Below are positions 1 through 5,010 of a DNA stretch of 39,446 nucleotides, one piece after another. How positions within the stretch are numbered: the stretch's first letter is position 1; the number at the start of each line of letters is the position of its first letter. The translations under genes and the position numbers were made by a program. Below the pieces are notes generated by a model. That model was not told the DNA's origin and did not search any database. It was given only the letters and a program-made list of their open reading frames with translations. The DNA lies in the IMG/VR virus record IMGVR_UViG_3300030106_002400, positions 1 through 39,446 of that record; one strand, written 5' to 3'. Source of the stretch: a virus.

Positions 1-1
1 A

Positions 2-1348
2 TCCGTAAAGTCGGTGGGCATAACTGGTCAGCTAACAGGAAGTCGCGCAGATTTAATGATTTTGGACGACATAGAGGTGCCTGGAAACTCCATGACGGAG
101 CTCATGCGTGAAAAATTACTTCAACTTTGTACAGAAGCGGAATCGATTCTTACCCCCAAAGATGATAGCCGTATTATGTATCTCGGGACTCCTCAGACTA
201 CTTTTACTATTTATCGTAAGTTGGCAGAGCGTAACTACCGTCCGTTCGTTTGGCCAGCAAGATATCCAAGAAAAGGCACACTTGCCAAGTACGATGGACT
301 TCTAGCACCTCAAATCCAAGAAGATTTGGATATGGGTGTAGAAGAATGGGATTGTACTGATGATCGTTTTGATAATGAAGACTTATTAGAACGTGAAGCT
401 TCGATGGGTAGGTCAAACTATCTATTACAGTTTCAGTTAGATACGAGTTTAAGCGATGCGCAGAAATTCCCCCTTAAGATGGCTGATTTGGTTATCACTA
501 GTGTTAACCCTACTGAGGCTCCCGACAATTGCATATGGTGTTCAGACCCCTCAAACGTTATCAAAGACTTACCCACAGTCGGTCTTCCAGGAGATTACTT
601 TTACTCTCCAATGCAACTCCAAGGAGAATGGACACCATATTCAGAGACAATTTGTTCAATTGATCCGTCAGGTCGAGGAACAGACGAAACAGCAGCAGCT
701 TATATATCCCAAAAGAATGGATTCCTATATTTGCATGAAATGCGTGCGTATAGGGACGGATACAGTGACAGTACCTTGCTCGACATCCTACGAGGATGCA
801 AAAAGTATAATGTCACAAAGCTCGTCATTGAAACCAACTTTGGAGATGGAATAGTTGCTGAACTATTTAAAAAACATTTACAACAGACAAAACAATTAAT
901 AGATGTTGAAGAAGTGCGTGCAAATGTTAGGAAAGAGGATCGTATCATTGACTCTCTTGAGCCAACTCTTAATCAACATCGTCTTATTGTTGATAAGTCT
1001 GTCGTGGAGTGGGATTATAACTCTAATAAAGACGCAGCTCCTGAAGAGAGACTCCAATACATGCTCTTCTACCAAATGTCAAGAATGTGTAGAGAGAAAG
1101 GAGCAGTAAAGCATGACGATAGATTAGACTGTCTTGCACAAGGTGTTAAATACTACATTGATGCAATGGGCATTAGTGCTCAAGAAGTTATCAAAGCTAG
1201 ACGTCAAGAAGAGTGGAATTCAATGTTAGAAGACTTCTTAGATAACCCCCAATCCTCTGCTAATCATCTTGTCTTTGGAATGAACAAAGACCAAAGAGAT
1301 CAAGCTAGACGTAAAGAAGGTGGAAAGACAGTCCCCACCTGGACTTAG
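2..1348 (+). CDS. terL: Terminase large subunit, C-terminal part (T7 gp19-like)
   Basis: Partial gene: the frame is already open at base 2, so the ATPase N-terminus lies outside the window. The first visible residues, SVKSVGITGQLTGSRAD, are almost those of T7 gp19 just before its DD acidic pair, seen here as LDDIE. The C-terminal RNase H-like nuclease is complete: IDPSGRGTDE carries the first metal-binding Asp (codon at 662), IETNFGDG supplies the Glu, and HDDRLD (from 1112) supplies the last Asp. The protein pumps concatemeric DNA into the prohead and cuts it at the genome ends. In T7 this gene is near the right end, followed by a few small genes and then the terminal repeat, which fits the layout here. 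Confidence 0.96.
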   Translation, partial: SVKSVGITGQLTGSRADLMILDDIEVPGNSMTELMREKLLQLCTEAESILTPKDDSRIMYLGTPQTTFTIYRKLAERNYRPFVWPARYPRKGTLAKYDGLLAPQIQEDLDMGVEEWDCTDDRFDNEDLLEREASMGRSNYLLQFQLDTSLSDAQKFPLKMADLVITSVNPTEAPDNCIWCSDPSNVIKDLPTVGLPGDYFYSPMQLQGEWTPYSETICSIDPSGRGTDETAAAYISQKNGFLYLHEMRAYRDGYSDSTLLDILRGCKKYNVTKLVIETNFGDGIVAELFKKHLQQTKQLIDVEEVRANVRKEDRIIDSLEPTLNQHRLIVDKSVVEWDYNSNKDAAPEERLQYMLFYQMSRMCREKGAVKHDDRLDCLAQGVKYYIDAMGISAQEVIKARRQEEWNSMLEDFLDNPQSSANHLVFGMNKDQRDQARRKEGGKTVPTWT

Positions 1349-1398
1349 ACGGTAGGACATGTATACAGGAAGAGGAAGGGTGGACCTCCTCCTGTGGA

Positions 1399-1425
1399 GG
1401 GAGACATCAACCTCTCCCTTCTCTT
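1399..1425 (+). terminator. Possible terminator hairpin after terL
   Basis: A six-base-pair stem, GGGAGA at 1399-1404 with TCTCCC at 1413-1418, is followed by a pyrimidine-rich TTCTCTT tail. It directly follows a second, overlapping hairpin (CCTCC at 1385-1389 with GGAGG at 1396-1400). The tail is not a pure T run, so it may be a weak terminator or an RNA-processing structure between terL and the small right-end genes. Confidence 0.35.
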
Positions 1426-1476
1426 AATACTTATATTACTTATATCCCCAATTCCACCACAAACGCAACTGAATCT

Positions 1477-1505
1477 TTGGATATACCTAATATACCTATT
1501 ATACT
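1477..1505 (+). promoter_or_regulatory. Possible sigma70-type promoter for the small genes after terL
   Basis: TATACT at 1500-1505 matches five of six bases of the -10 consensus. TTGGAT at 1477-1482 lies exactly 17 bases upstream but matches only the TTG of the -35 box. The stretch is very AT-rich and the first downstream start codon is at 1524. The -10 match may be fortuitous in such sequence. Confidence 0.3.
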
Positions 1506-1523
1506 TTAATAATCCATCCGTCA

Positions 1524-1673
1524 ATGACTACTCCACACCAACCTAAACAAATCAAATCTAAATGGTACTATATCTTCTGGTCTATTGCTACTGTATGTGT
1601 TGTAGCAGGACAAGTTTATGTAGCTACTAGTTATAGATTGTTAGCAGAAATGTTAAGATTATCTTTAACATGA
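1524..1673 (+). CDS. Small single-span membrane protein
   Basis: A 49-residue protein with a short polar, basic N-terminus (HQPKQIKSKW) and then one hydrophobic segment of about 20 residues (YYIFWSIATVCVVAGQVYVA). The positive residues before the segment suggest that the N-terminus stays in the cytoplasm. Small membrane proteins after the terminase in T7-like phages can be holins or lysis accessories, but nothing here proves that; I recall similar short proteins in cyanophages only as hypotheticals. Its stop codon overlaps the next start (ATGA at 1670), so the two are probably translationally coupled. It is the first gene of a six-gene overlapping series. Confidence 0.65.
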   Translation: MTTPHQPKQIKSKWYYIFWSIATVCVVAGQVYVATSYRLLAEMLRLSLT

Positions 1674-1819
1674 TTGATACTCAAGCAATGGGTGTGCCTA
1701 ACTCAACAGTTACAGCACATAAACCTCATAAACCTTTTAAATCTAAAGAGATTAACGCATTTACAGATAAAGAAAGAGAAGAATTGAAGCAAATCATAAG
1801 AGAAGTGTTGAATGAATAA
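1670..1819 (+). CDS. Small hydrophilic protein, unknown function
   Basis: A 49-residue soluble protein that starts in a four-base ATGA overlap with the membrane-protein gene before it. The N-terminal half is Pro/His/Lys rich (HKPHKPFKSKE). The C-terminal half is a charged, probably helical run (DKEREELKQIIREVL). I do not recognise a family. The tight overlap on both sides (eight bases with the next gene) is the main reason to accept it as real. Confidence 0.55.
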   Translation: MIDTQAMGVPNSTVTAHKPHKPFKSKEINAFTDKEREELKQIIREVLNE

Positions 1820-1913
1820 CTGTTTTGGATATTTTATGATATTAGTTTGCTTATCAGGATTGACTTTAGGAATCACAGACATGATCTACCTATACTATTT
1901 ACTTAAATCTTGA
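1812..1913 (+). CDS. Very small membrane protein
   Basis: A 33-residue, almost entirely hydrophobic protein (residues about 4 to 30) with a short KS tail, so it is likely one membrane span. It overlaps the preceding gene by eight bases and its stop overlaps the next start, which is a TTG. No family is recognised. A lysis or membrane role is possible but unsupported. Confidence rests on its place in an unbroken chain of overlapping genes rather than on the sequence alone. Confidence 0.5.
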   Translation: MNNCFGYFMILVCLSGLTLGITDMIYLYYLLKS

Positions 1914-2038
1914 ATAAGTTAGAAACTAAATTACTTAAGCTTAACACTAAAGCACAGAAATGTGTGTCTCGTGAGAAGGCTAAGAAGATATTAAAAAAGA
2001 TTAAAAAGATCTATGGAGAAACCGAAACTGCTCTATGA
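1910..2038 (+). CDS. Small Lys-rich helical protein, TTG start
   Basis: A 42-residue basic protein, about one quarter lysine, with a Leu/Ile/Lys pattern typical of an amphipathic helix (LETKLLKLNTKAQKC, then KKILKKIKKIYG). I recall cyanophage hypothetical proteins with a very similar N-terminus, which supports the TTG start that overlaps the upstream stop codon. The next gene starts inside this one in another frame at 2013, a 26-base overlap. Function unknown; a basic helix could bind nucleic acid, but that is speculation. Confidence 0.5.
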   Translation: MNKLETKLLKLNTKAQKCVSREKAKKILKKIKKIYGETETAL

Positions 2039-2192
2039 GAGCCTACAAGGCGCTACAATACACTCTTATGACCTACCAGGTGGTAAGAGTACTTTCAACC
2101 GCTATATAGCCTGTTATAAGGATGTCTGCGTGTTTAATAAGAGCCTAGAAGAAGCAGAAAACTACCTATTCACCCATGTTAAAAGTTTATGA
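2013..2192 (+). CDS. Small protein of unknown function
   Basis: A 59-residue protein with a mixed helix/strand pattern: an aromatic N-terminal half (KLLYESLQGATIHSYDL), a central FNRYIACYKDVCVF strand-like stretch and a helical SLEEAENYLFT tail. The pattern resembles small phage proteins with one antiparallel sheet and a helix. It overlaps the preceding gene by 26 bases and the oxygenase gene after it by 17. No function can be assigned. Confidence 0.55.
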   Translation: MEKPKLLYESLQGATIHSYDLPGGKSTFNRYIACYKDVCVFNKSLEEAENYLFTHVKSL

Positions 2193-2700
2193 TGATTTTT
2201 TATCAGAAAATGATTTTAAATTAGTACAAGATACACTACTTAGTAAAGAGATTCCTTGGAGATGGTCACAGAATATAGCAAGTGGTGATGATCCACCTGA
2301 AAAGGATAACTTTCAGTTCGTACATGCGTTATGTTCTAATAATATAGTAGCTTCTAACTATATGGAGTTTTTAGAACCTTTGACAAGACGATTGACTGCT
2401 AAGTCTTATGTTAGAGTTAAAGCAAACCTAAGACCTAGGACGTCAGAGATTGTTAAGAGTTCTTGGCATGTTGATACTACAGAATTGTGTAAAACAGCTA
2501 TCTTCTATGTTAACTCTACAAACGGCTGTACCGTGTTTAGAGGTGGAACTGAGGTAAAGGGTATAGAGAATCGTTTGTTGCTGTTTGACAGCCATATAGA
2601 GCACGCTGGGACGTCGTGTACAGATGAACTGCGTAGGGTTGTGTTGAATATTAACTATCATCCTGTGAAAATGAATGGTAAGGAGCAGTTACCTCTTTGA
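2176..2700 (+). CDS. 2-oxoglutarate/Fe(II)-dependent oxygenase
   Basis: A 174-residue protein with the double-stranded beta-helix dioxygenase signature. His98 and Asp100 (in WHVDT) with His143 (in IEHAGT) form the 2-His-1-carboxylate iron site, and Arg153 or Arg154 (in LRRVVLNINY) is placed to hold the 2-oxoglutarate carboxylate. The family couples decarboxylation of 2-oxoglutarate to oxidation of a protein, nucleic acid or small-molecule substrate. Such enzymes are common in cyanophages, but their substrates are largely unknown. It is the last gene of the overlapping right-end series and is followed by a long non-coding region. It might modify a host protein or consume 2-oxoglutarate, the cyanobacterial nitrogen-status signal; both are inference. 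Confidence 0.85.
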   Translation: MLKVYDDFLSENDFKLVQDTLLSKEIPWRWSQNIASGDDPPEKDNFQFVHALCSNNIVASNYMEFLEPLTRRLTAKSYVRVKANLRPRTSEIVKSSWHVDTTELCKTAIFYVNSTNGCTVFRGGTEVKGIENRLLLFDSHIEHAGTSCTDELRRVVLNINYHPVKMNGKEQLPL

Positions 2701-2770
2701 TTTTTGACATAATTTTCTGAAGCCTATATTCGTGGTAGTACGGATGTTCTATCCCCCCTGGTGGGGGTCG

Positions 2771-2792
2771 TTTTCCACAGGGTTGTGGATAG
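2771..2792. promoter_or_regulatory. Inverted pair of DnaA-like boxes
   Basis: TTTTCCACA at 2771-2779 equals the DnaA box form typical of cyanobacteria. TGTGGATAG at 2784-2792 is, on the other strand, CTATCCACA, close to the standard TTATCCACA. The two boxes face each other with four bases between them and also form a TCCACA/TGTGGA hairpin. This could recruit host DnaA, or it may simply be a hairpin near the genome end. Confidence 0.4.
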
Positions 2793-2800
2793 GTACCCCG

Positions 2801-2877
2801 CTCGTGCTTCGCACTCGCTCGCATAGCACGTGCAATACATGCACAATGCGGCGGGACGAGCGAGCGTAGCGAGCGAG
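2801..2877. repeat. GC-rich inverted and direct repeats
   Basis: CTCGCTCG at 2814-2821 is complementary to CGAGCGAG at 2857-2864, and again to a second direct copy at 2870-2877. Further in are small palindromes: GTGC-TTC-GCAC at 2805-2815, and GTGCA-ATACA-TGCAC near 2830-2844. The stretch would extrude into a cruciform or form a structured RNA. No coding explanation fits. Confidence 0.6.
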
Positions 2878-2955
2878 GCAGTAGTACATGTGAACTAATT
2901 GCTGATGATCTGTAGCGATTGTCAGGAGATGCTGACCGATGGTTGACAAGACATC

Positions 2956-3032
2956 CTATCTAGTTGTACGTTACGTGTCTCGACTCTCCCTGATAAGGGG
3001 GAGGAGAGTCTCGTCACTACACTACTAGATAG
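2956..3032. repeat. Large nested inverted repeat
   Basis: The outer arms CTATCTAGT (2956-2964) and ACTAGATAG (3024-3032) are perfect nine-base complements. Inside them GACTCTCC (2982-2989) and GGAGAGTC (3003-3010) are perfect eight-base complements around a CTGATAAGGGGGA loop. The two-tier stem lies about 50 bases upstream of the early promoter. It could be a packaging or end-formation signal, or a structural insulator. Confidence 0.6.
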
Positions 3033-3079
3033 AGAGAGGGGCGAGATGATTCGGTTTGTTACTGAGTGTTAAGCACAAC

Positions 3080-3108
3080 TTGACAAATCAGCAAATCCCT
3101 GCTATAAA
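3080..3108 (+). promoter_or_regulatory. Strong sigma70-type early promoter
   Basis: TTGACA at 3080-3085 is a perfect -35 box, followed by exactly 17 bases and TATAAA at 3103-3108, five of six bases of the -10 consensus. Transcription would start near 3115 and run into the early genes. Position and strength match the early host-polymerase promoters at the left end of T7. This is the best promoter match seen in the window. Confidence 0.75.
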
Positions 3109-3299
3109 GGGTACAAGTGAACGACATCACGTCGAAGCTTGAAGTAGATCGTTATCCTTTGCATCGAACCGACGGGCACTGACGACAGACTCAACAAGTA
3201 ACGTAGTTTGATGAGACGCCACGCATCATTACCTTGACAACTGAATACAACGTAGCGAACAGTGAACAGCTGACGAGCAAGCAGCGCTTGAGTAAGTCT

Positions 3300-3380
3300 A
3301 TGGATGCAATGTCCAAAGCGCATCAAGAACGTGCAAGTCGTTCCGTCAGCATTTGTTTAGTAACTGGAGTTACAACATGA
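3300..3380 (+). CDS. Possible leader peptide before the first early gene
   Basis: A 26-codon frame (starts MDAMSKAHQERASRS) that ends in an ATGA overlap with the start codon of the next gene at 3377. The frame stays open further upstream to a TTG at 3234. The overlap geometry suggests translational coupling, but there is no clear ribosome binding site and the composition is not diagnostic, so it may be chance. Confidence 0.25.
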   Translation: MDAMSKAHQERASRSVSICLVTGVTT

Positions 3381-3601
3381 ATGCAATCATCCATTGCACA
3401 CCTACCATCTTCATGACTGATGCGGTCAATCATCCATACATCACGGTCATCGATAACATCGAGGACTACGGTGAGGTTGATCTAATCGTCGAAGATGTAC
3501 CGTACGAGATCGTTGACGGTGTTTATCAAGATCCTGATGAACAACTCTGCGAGTTCTACGGTATTGACTACAACCTAGTCAATTGTGTTGAGGCGGCGTG
3601 A
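3377..3601 (+). CDS. Small acidic early protein, unknown function
   Basis: A 74-residue protein, strongly acidic in its second half (EDYGEVDLIVEDVPYEIVDG). It is the first solid gene after the early promoter, the position that in T7 holds host-takeover or anti-restriction proteins such as the acidic DNA mimic gp0.3. There is no sequence resemblance to gp0.3, so that role is only suggested by acidity and position. I chose the ATG at 3377 over an in-frame TTG at 3353 because it forms an ATGA overlap with the preceding frame. It is followed by two hairpins. Confidence 0.6.
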   Translation: MNAIIHCTPTIFMTDAVNHPYITVIDNIEDYGEVDLIVEDVPYEIVDGVYQDPDEQLCEFYGIDYNLVNCVEAA

Positions 3602-3606
3602 TGCCT

Positions 3607-3646
3607 GGGATCAAATCCCTCTCAATACACTAGGCATTCGTGCCTA
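3607..3646 (+). other. Two intergenic RNA hairpins
   Basis: The first hairpin is GGGAT (3607-3611) with ATCCC (3615-3619). The second is TAGGCA (3631-3636), a TTCG tetraloop, and TGCCTA (3641-3646). There is no U-rich tail, so RNA processing or stabilisation is likelier than termination. GTTCACC follows at 3650, just before the next start codon, and recurs in two other early leaders. Confidence 0.5.
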
Positions 3647-3665
3647 ATTGTTCACCTAACTACCC

Positions 3666-3935
3666 ATGTTTAACCTCATGTCTTATGTACCAGTACCATT
3701 CCGTACATCCAACGCAATCGAAAGCCTGGATGTTGACATGCTCAAGCAAAGAGCACGAGTCACCTTCAAGGACGGCGGTGTATATGAGTATGCAAATGTT
3801 AGCAAGAGAGCAATCGCAAATGTCCTGTTTAATCCCAACATATCATTAGGATTCTGGGTTAACAACAACCTAGTTAACAACTATGAGCGGGATGTCGTAG
3901 CATTCTGCCCACCTCAATTGCCATCATTTGTATAA
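3666..3935 (+). CDS. KTSC-like domain protein
   Basis: An 89-residue protein whose centre (about 17 to 60) resembles the KTSC domain: SNAIESLDVD, then RARVTFKDGGVYEYANVS, then a helix (KRAIANVLFN) and a SLGFWVNNNL close. The domain is a small beta-rich fold found in phage and bacterial proteins, sometimes beside lysyl-tRNA synthetase-like modules; its role is poorly known. There is no Shine-Dalgarno sequence, and the start lies nine bases after GTTCACC. A processing-type hairpin and a tRNA follow. The family call rests on pattern memory of the YEY-x-NV core and is moderate. Confidence 0.65.
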   Translation: MFNLMSYVPVPFRTSNAIESLDVDMLKQRARVTFKDGGVYEYANVSKRAIANVLFNPNISLGFWVNNNLVNNYERDVVAFCPPQLPSFV

Positions 3936-3940
3936 ACAAC

Positions 3941-3956
3941 AGGGACGCAAGTCCCT
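3941..3956 (+). other. Hairpin immediately upstream of the tRNA
   Basis: AGGGAC (3941-3946), a GCAA tetraloop of the GNRA class, and GTCCCT (3951-3956) form a perfect six-base-pair stem. It ends four bases before the first base of the tRNA. It could mark a cleavage site that frees the tRNA 5' end or protects the upstream mRNA 3' end. Confidence 0.55.
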
Positions 3957-3960
3957 TCCT

Positions 3961-4032
3961 GATCCTATGATCTAACGGTTATGATGCCAGCCTGTCACGC
4001 TGGTCATGTGGGTTCAATTCCCACTAGGATCG
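3961..4032 (+). tRNA. tRNA-Asp (anticodon GTC)
   Basis: The complete cloverleaf is visible. Acceptor GATCCTA pairs with TAGGATC over seven base pairs. The D-arm has A14, A15, GG and A21 in place, with three pairs and one T-T mismatch. Anticodon stem CCAGC/GCTGG encloses loop CTGTCAC, giving anticodon GTC. T-arm GTGGG/CCCAC encloses TTCAATT. The discriminator base is G, the identity element for Asp. CCA is not encoded, as in most cyanobacterial tRNAs. It lies between two early genes, flanked by hairpins on both sides. It may supplement host tRNA or replace it if host tRNAs are degraded. Confidence 0.93.
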
Positions 4033-4033
4033 T

Positions 4034-4048
4034 TGCCCATTAAGGGCA
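4034..4048 (+). other. Hairpin immediately downstream of the tRNA
   Basis: TGCCC (4034-4038) pairs with GGGCA (4044-4048) around ATTAA, starting two bases after the tRNA discriminator base. GTTCACC follows at 4053-4059 and the next gene starts at 4074. Together with the upstream hairpin it brackets the tRNA. Confidence 0.45.
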
Positions 4049-4073
4049 TACTGTTCACCTATTCATTATCATT

Positions 4074-4451
4074 ATGCTCAATGCAATTGATAACATCAAA
4101 GCTACCTATGACTACGATCAATGCAAGGAAATTGCTGAGAATGGCTGTCAATCTGGTGTGTGCTCTGAACACATATATTATGGTGACACCATCCAGTTCT
4201 TTGATACTTATGCAGACGAAGTTACCAACTACATCAAGGATGTCCTTGGTATCGGGGCGTTAGATGAGACATTCAAGGACTCTAATTATTCTATCAATAT
4301 GTATAAGAATAATATGACATGGATATTCATTGAACTCGTAGCCATGGAAGTTGTTGATGAAGTAGAGGAGCAACAATTAGAGGATGACCTCATAATTGAG
4401 GGGTATAATCCTGCACGTAGCATGTCAATGTCACGATATGCTCACGCATAA
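4074..4451 (+). CDS. Conserved phage protein of unknown function (DUF7222-like)
   Basis: A 125-residue acidic protein. The pattern C-KEIAENGCQSGVC, then EHIYYGDTIQFFDTYADEV, then MTWIFIELVA matches a small phage family that I recall as DUF7222, found in many marine and enterobacterial phages without known function. The two Cys residues around NGCQSGVC are a family feature. A negatively charged EVEEQQLEDDL segment precedes a short polar tail. It is preceded by tRNA, hairpin and GTTCACC and has no Shine-Dalgarno sequence. The family number should be treated as tentative, but membership of a conserved phage family is fairly secure. Confidence 0.7.
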   Translation: MLNAIDNIKATYDYDQCKEIAENGCQSGVCSEHIYYGDTIQFFDTYADEVTNYIKDVLGIGALDETFKDSNYSINMYKNNMTWIFIELVAMEVVDEVEEQQLEDDLIIEGYNPARSMSMSRYAHA

Positions 4452-4464
4452 TTGACTCTCTCCT

Positions 4465-4507
4465 CCTGCTCATGGTATCATGGGTAGGATGAGGGACTCA
4501 CGTCTCT
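4465..4507 (+). other. Two hairpins between early genes
   Basis: CCTGCTCATG (4465-4474) pairs along its whole length with CATGGGTAGG (4479-4488), with two G-T wobbles, around a GTAT loop. It is followed by AGGGA (4492-4496) with TCTCT (4503-4507). The second is an imperfect member of the AGGGA/TCCCT series. GTTCACC at 4511-4517 then precedes the start at 4531. Confidence 0.5.
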
Positions 4508-4530
4508 TATGTTCACCCTGTTAGTCAATC

Positions 4531-4851
4531 ATGACAACAACACAAAAGCTACAACCCAAACCCATCAGAAAGGTAAATACTATGACCGAATCACCTAATG
4601 TTGTTATCACTAAGCAGCGTGACTTTACGCATAAGGAACCTGTGATCATCCCTTCTCACCTTGATGAGATACCAGTAATCAGTGCTGCATCTTACATCAA
4701 GGACGCACGCAACCGTTGGTACATACACAACGTTGAAGTTAGAGAGTTATGGGATGTTCACGTTGATATCTACAACAAGGTTAAGCCTCATGCAGTCAGT
4801 GCATTTGATTACACAGTGACTAAGGTTAAGGAGTTAACCAATCGTGGCTAG
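4531..4851 (+). CDS. Early protein of unknown function
   Basis: A 106-residue protein if it starts at 4531, or 89 residues if it starts at the internal ATG at 4582, which has AAAGG eight bases upstream and therefore better ribosome binding. The first start lies 13 bases after GTTCACC. The basic, flexible N-terminus (KLQPKPIRKV) is followed by a charged middle and a helical region rich in Val, Trp and His (RELWDVHVDIYNKVKPHA). No family is recognised. Its stop is overlapped by eight bases by the next, membrane-protein, gene. Confidence 0.6.
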   Translation: MTTTQKLQPKPIRKVNTMTESPNVVITKQRDFTHKEPVIIPSHLDEIPVISAASYIKDARNRWYIHNVEVRELWDVHVDIYNKVKPHAVSAFDYTVTKVKELTNRG

Positions 4852-4945
4852 TTGGATTGTCCCTTTTTATTGTATCTTGTGTTTATTAATCTTCTACCTA
4901 TTCTGGGTATCAGATCATAATCAACCACGACCACCTAGATACTGA
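4844..4945 (+). CDS. Very small membrane protein, GTG start
   Basis: A 33-residue protein that is almost one continuous hydrophobic span (IVPFYCILCLLIFYLFWV) with a Pro/Arg-rich polar tail. A clear Shine-Dalgarno AAGGAG at 4828-4833, inside the preceding gene and ten bases before the GTG, decides the start. It overlaps the preceding gene by eight bases and is followed by a TTCG-loop hairpin with a T tail. It may target the host membrane early in infection; there is no family evidence. Confidence 0.6.
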   Translation: MASWIVPFYCILCLLIFYLFWVSDHNQPRPPRY

Positions 4946-4955
4946 CTCTCTAAAT

Positions 4956-4992
4956 AAAGCCTTCGGGCTTTTCTTAGGGACTCACACTCCCT
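4956..4992 (+). terminator. Probable terminator hairpin plus a second AGGGA/TCCCT hairpin
   Basis: AAAGCC (4956-4961), a TTCG tetraloop, and GGCTTT (4966-4971) with following T residues resemble a short intrinsic terminator. Four bases later AGGGA (4976-4980) pairs with TCCCT (4988-4992). A short stem in the early operon may only partly stop host polymerase, which would give graded expression of the genes beyond it. Confidence 0.55.
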
Positions 4993-5010
4993 TATTCTTC
5001 GTATTAAACT

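Larger units (their letters stand above)
2701..3376 (+). other. Non-coding region: probable genome-end and early-leader region
   Basis: About 680 bases with no convincing long gene, lying between the right-end genes and the early genes. It holds a possible weak promoter (TTGACA at 2704 and TATATT at 2725, spacing only 15), a CCCCC/GGGGG hairpin near 2752, a pair of inverted DnaA-like boxes, GC-rich inverted repeats (2801-2877), a large nested inverted repeat (2956-3032) and a strong sigma70 promoter (3080-3108). In T7 the terminal repeat and the early host promoters sit in exactly this position. Base composition is clearly more GC-rich than the flanking genes around 2790-2880. Confidence 0.7.

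Noticed and set aside
1424-1450. TTAATACTTATATTACTTATATC resembling a T7 promoter (TAATAC...TATA).
   Set aside because: Only the first six bases and a TATA match, and the spacing is wrong by about three bases. Cyanophage polymerases use different promoters, and the stretch is simply AT-rich.
2943-2970. TTGACA at 2943 as a second early promoter.
   Set aside because: No acceptable -10 box lies 16 to 18 bases downstream.
3102-3326. Minus-strand frame of 74 codons in the early leader.
   Set aside because: It would run against the strong early promoter and lacks start signals or family resemblance.
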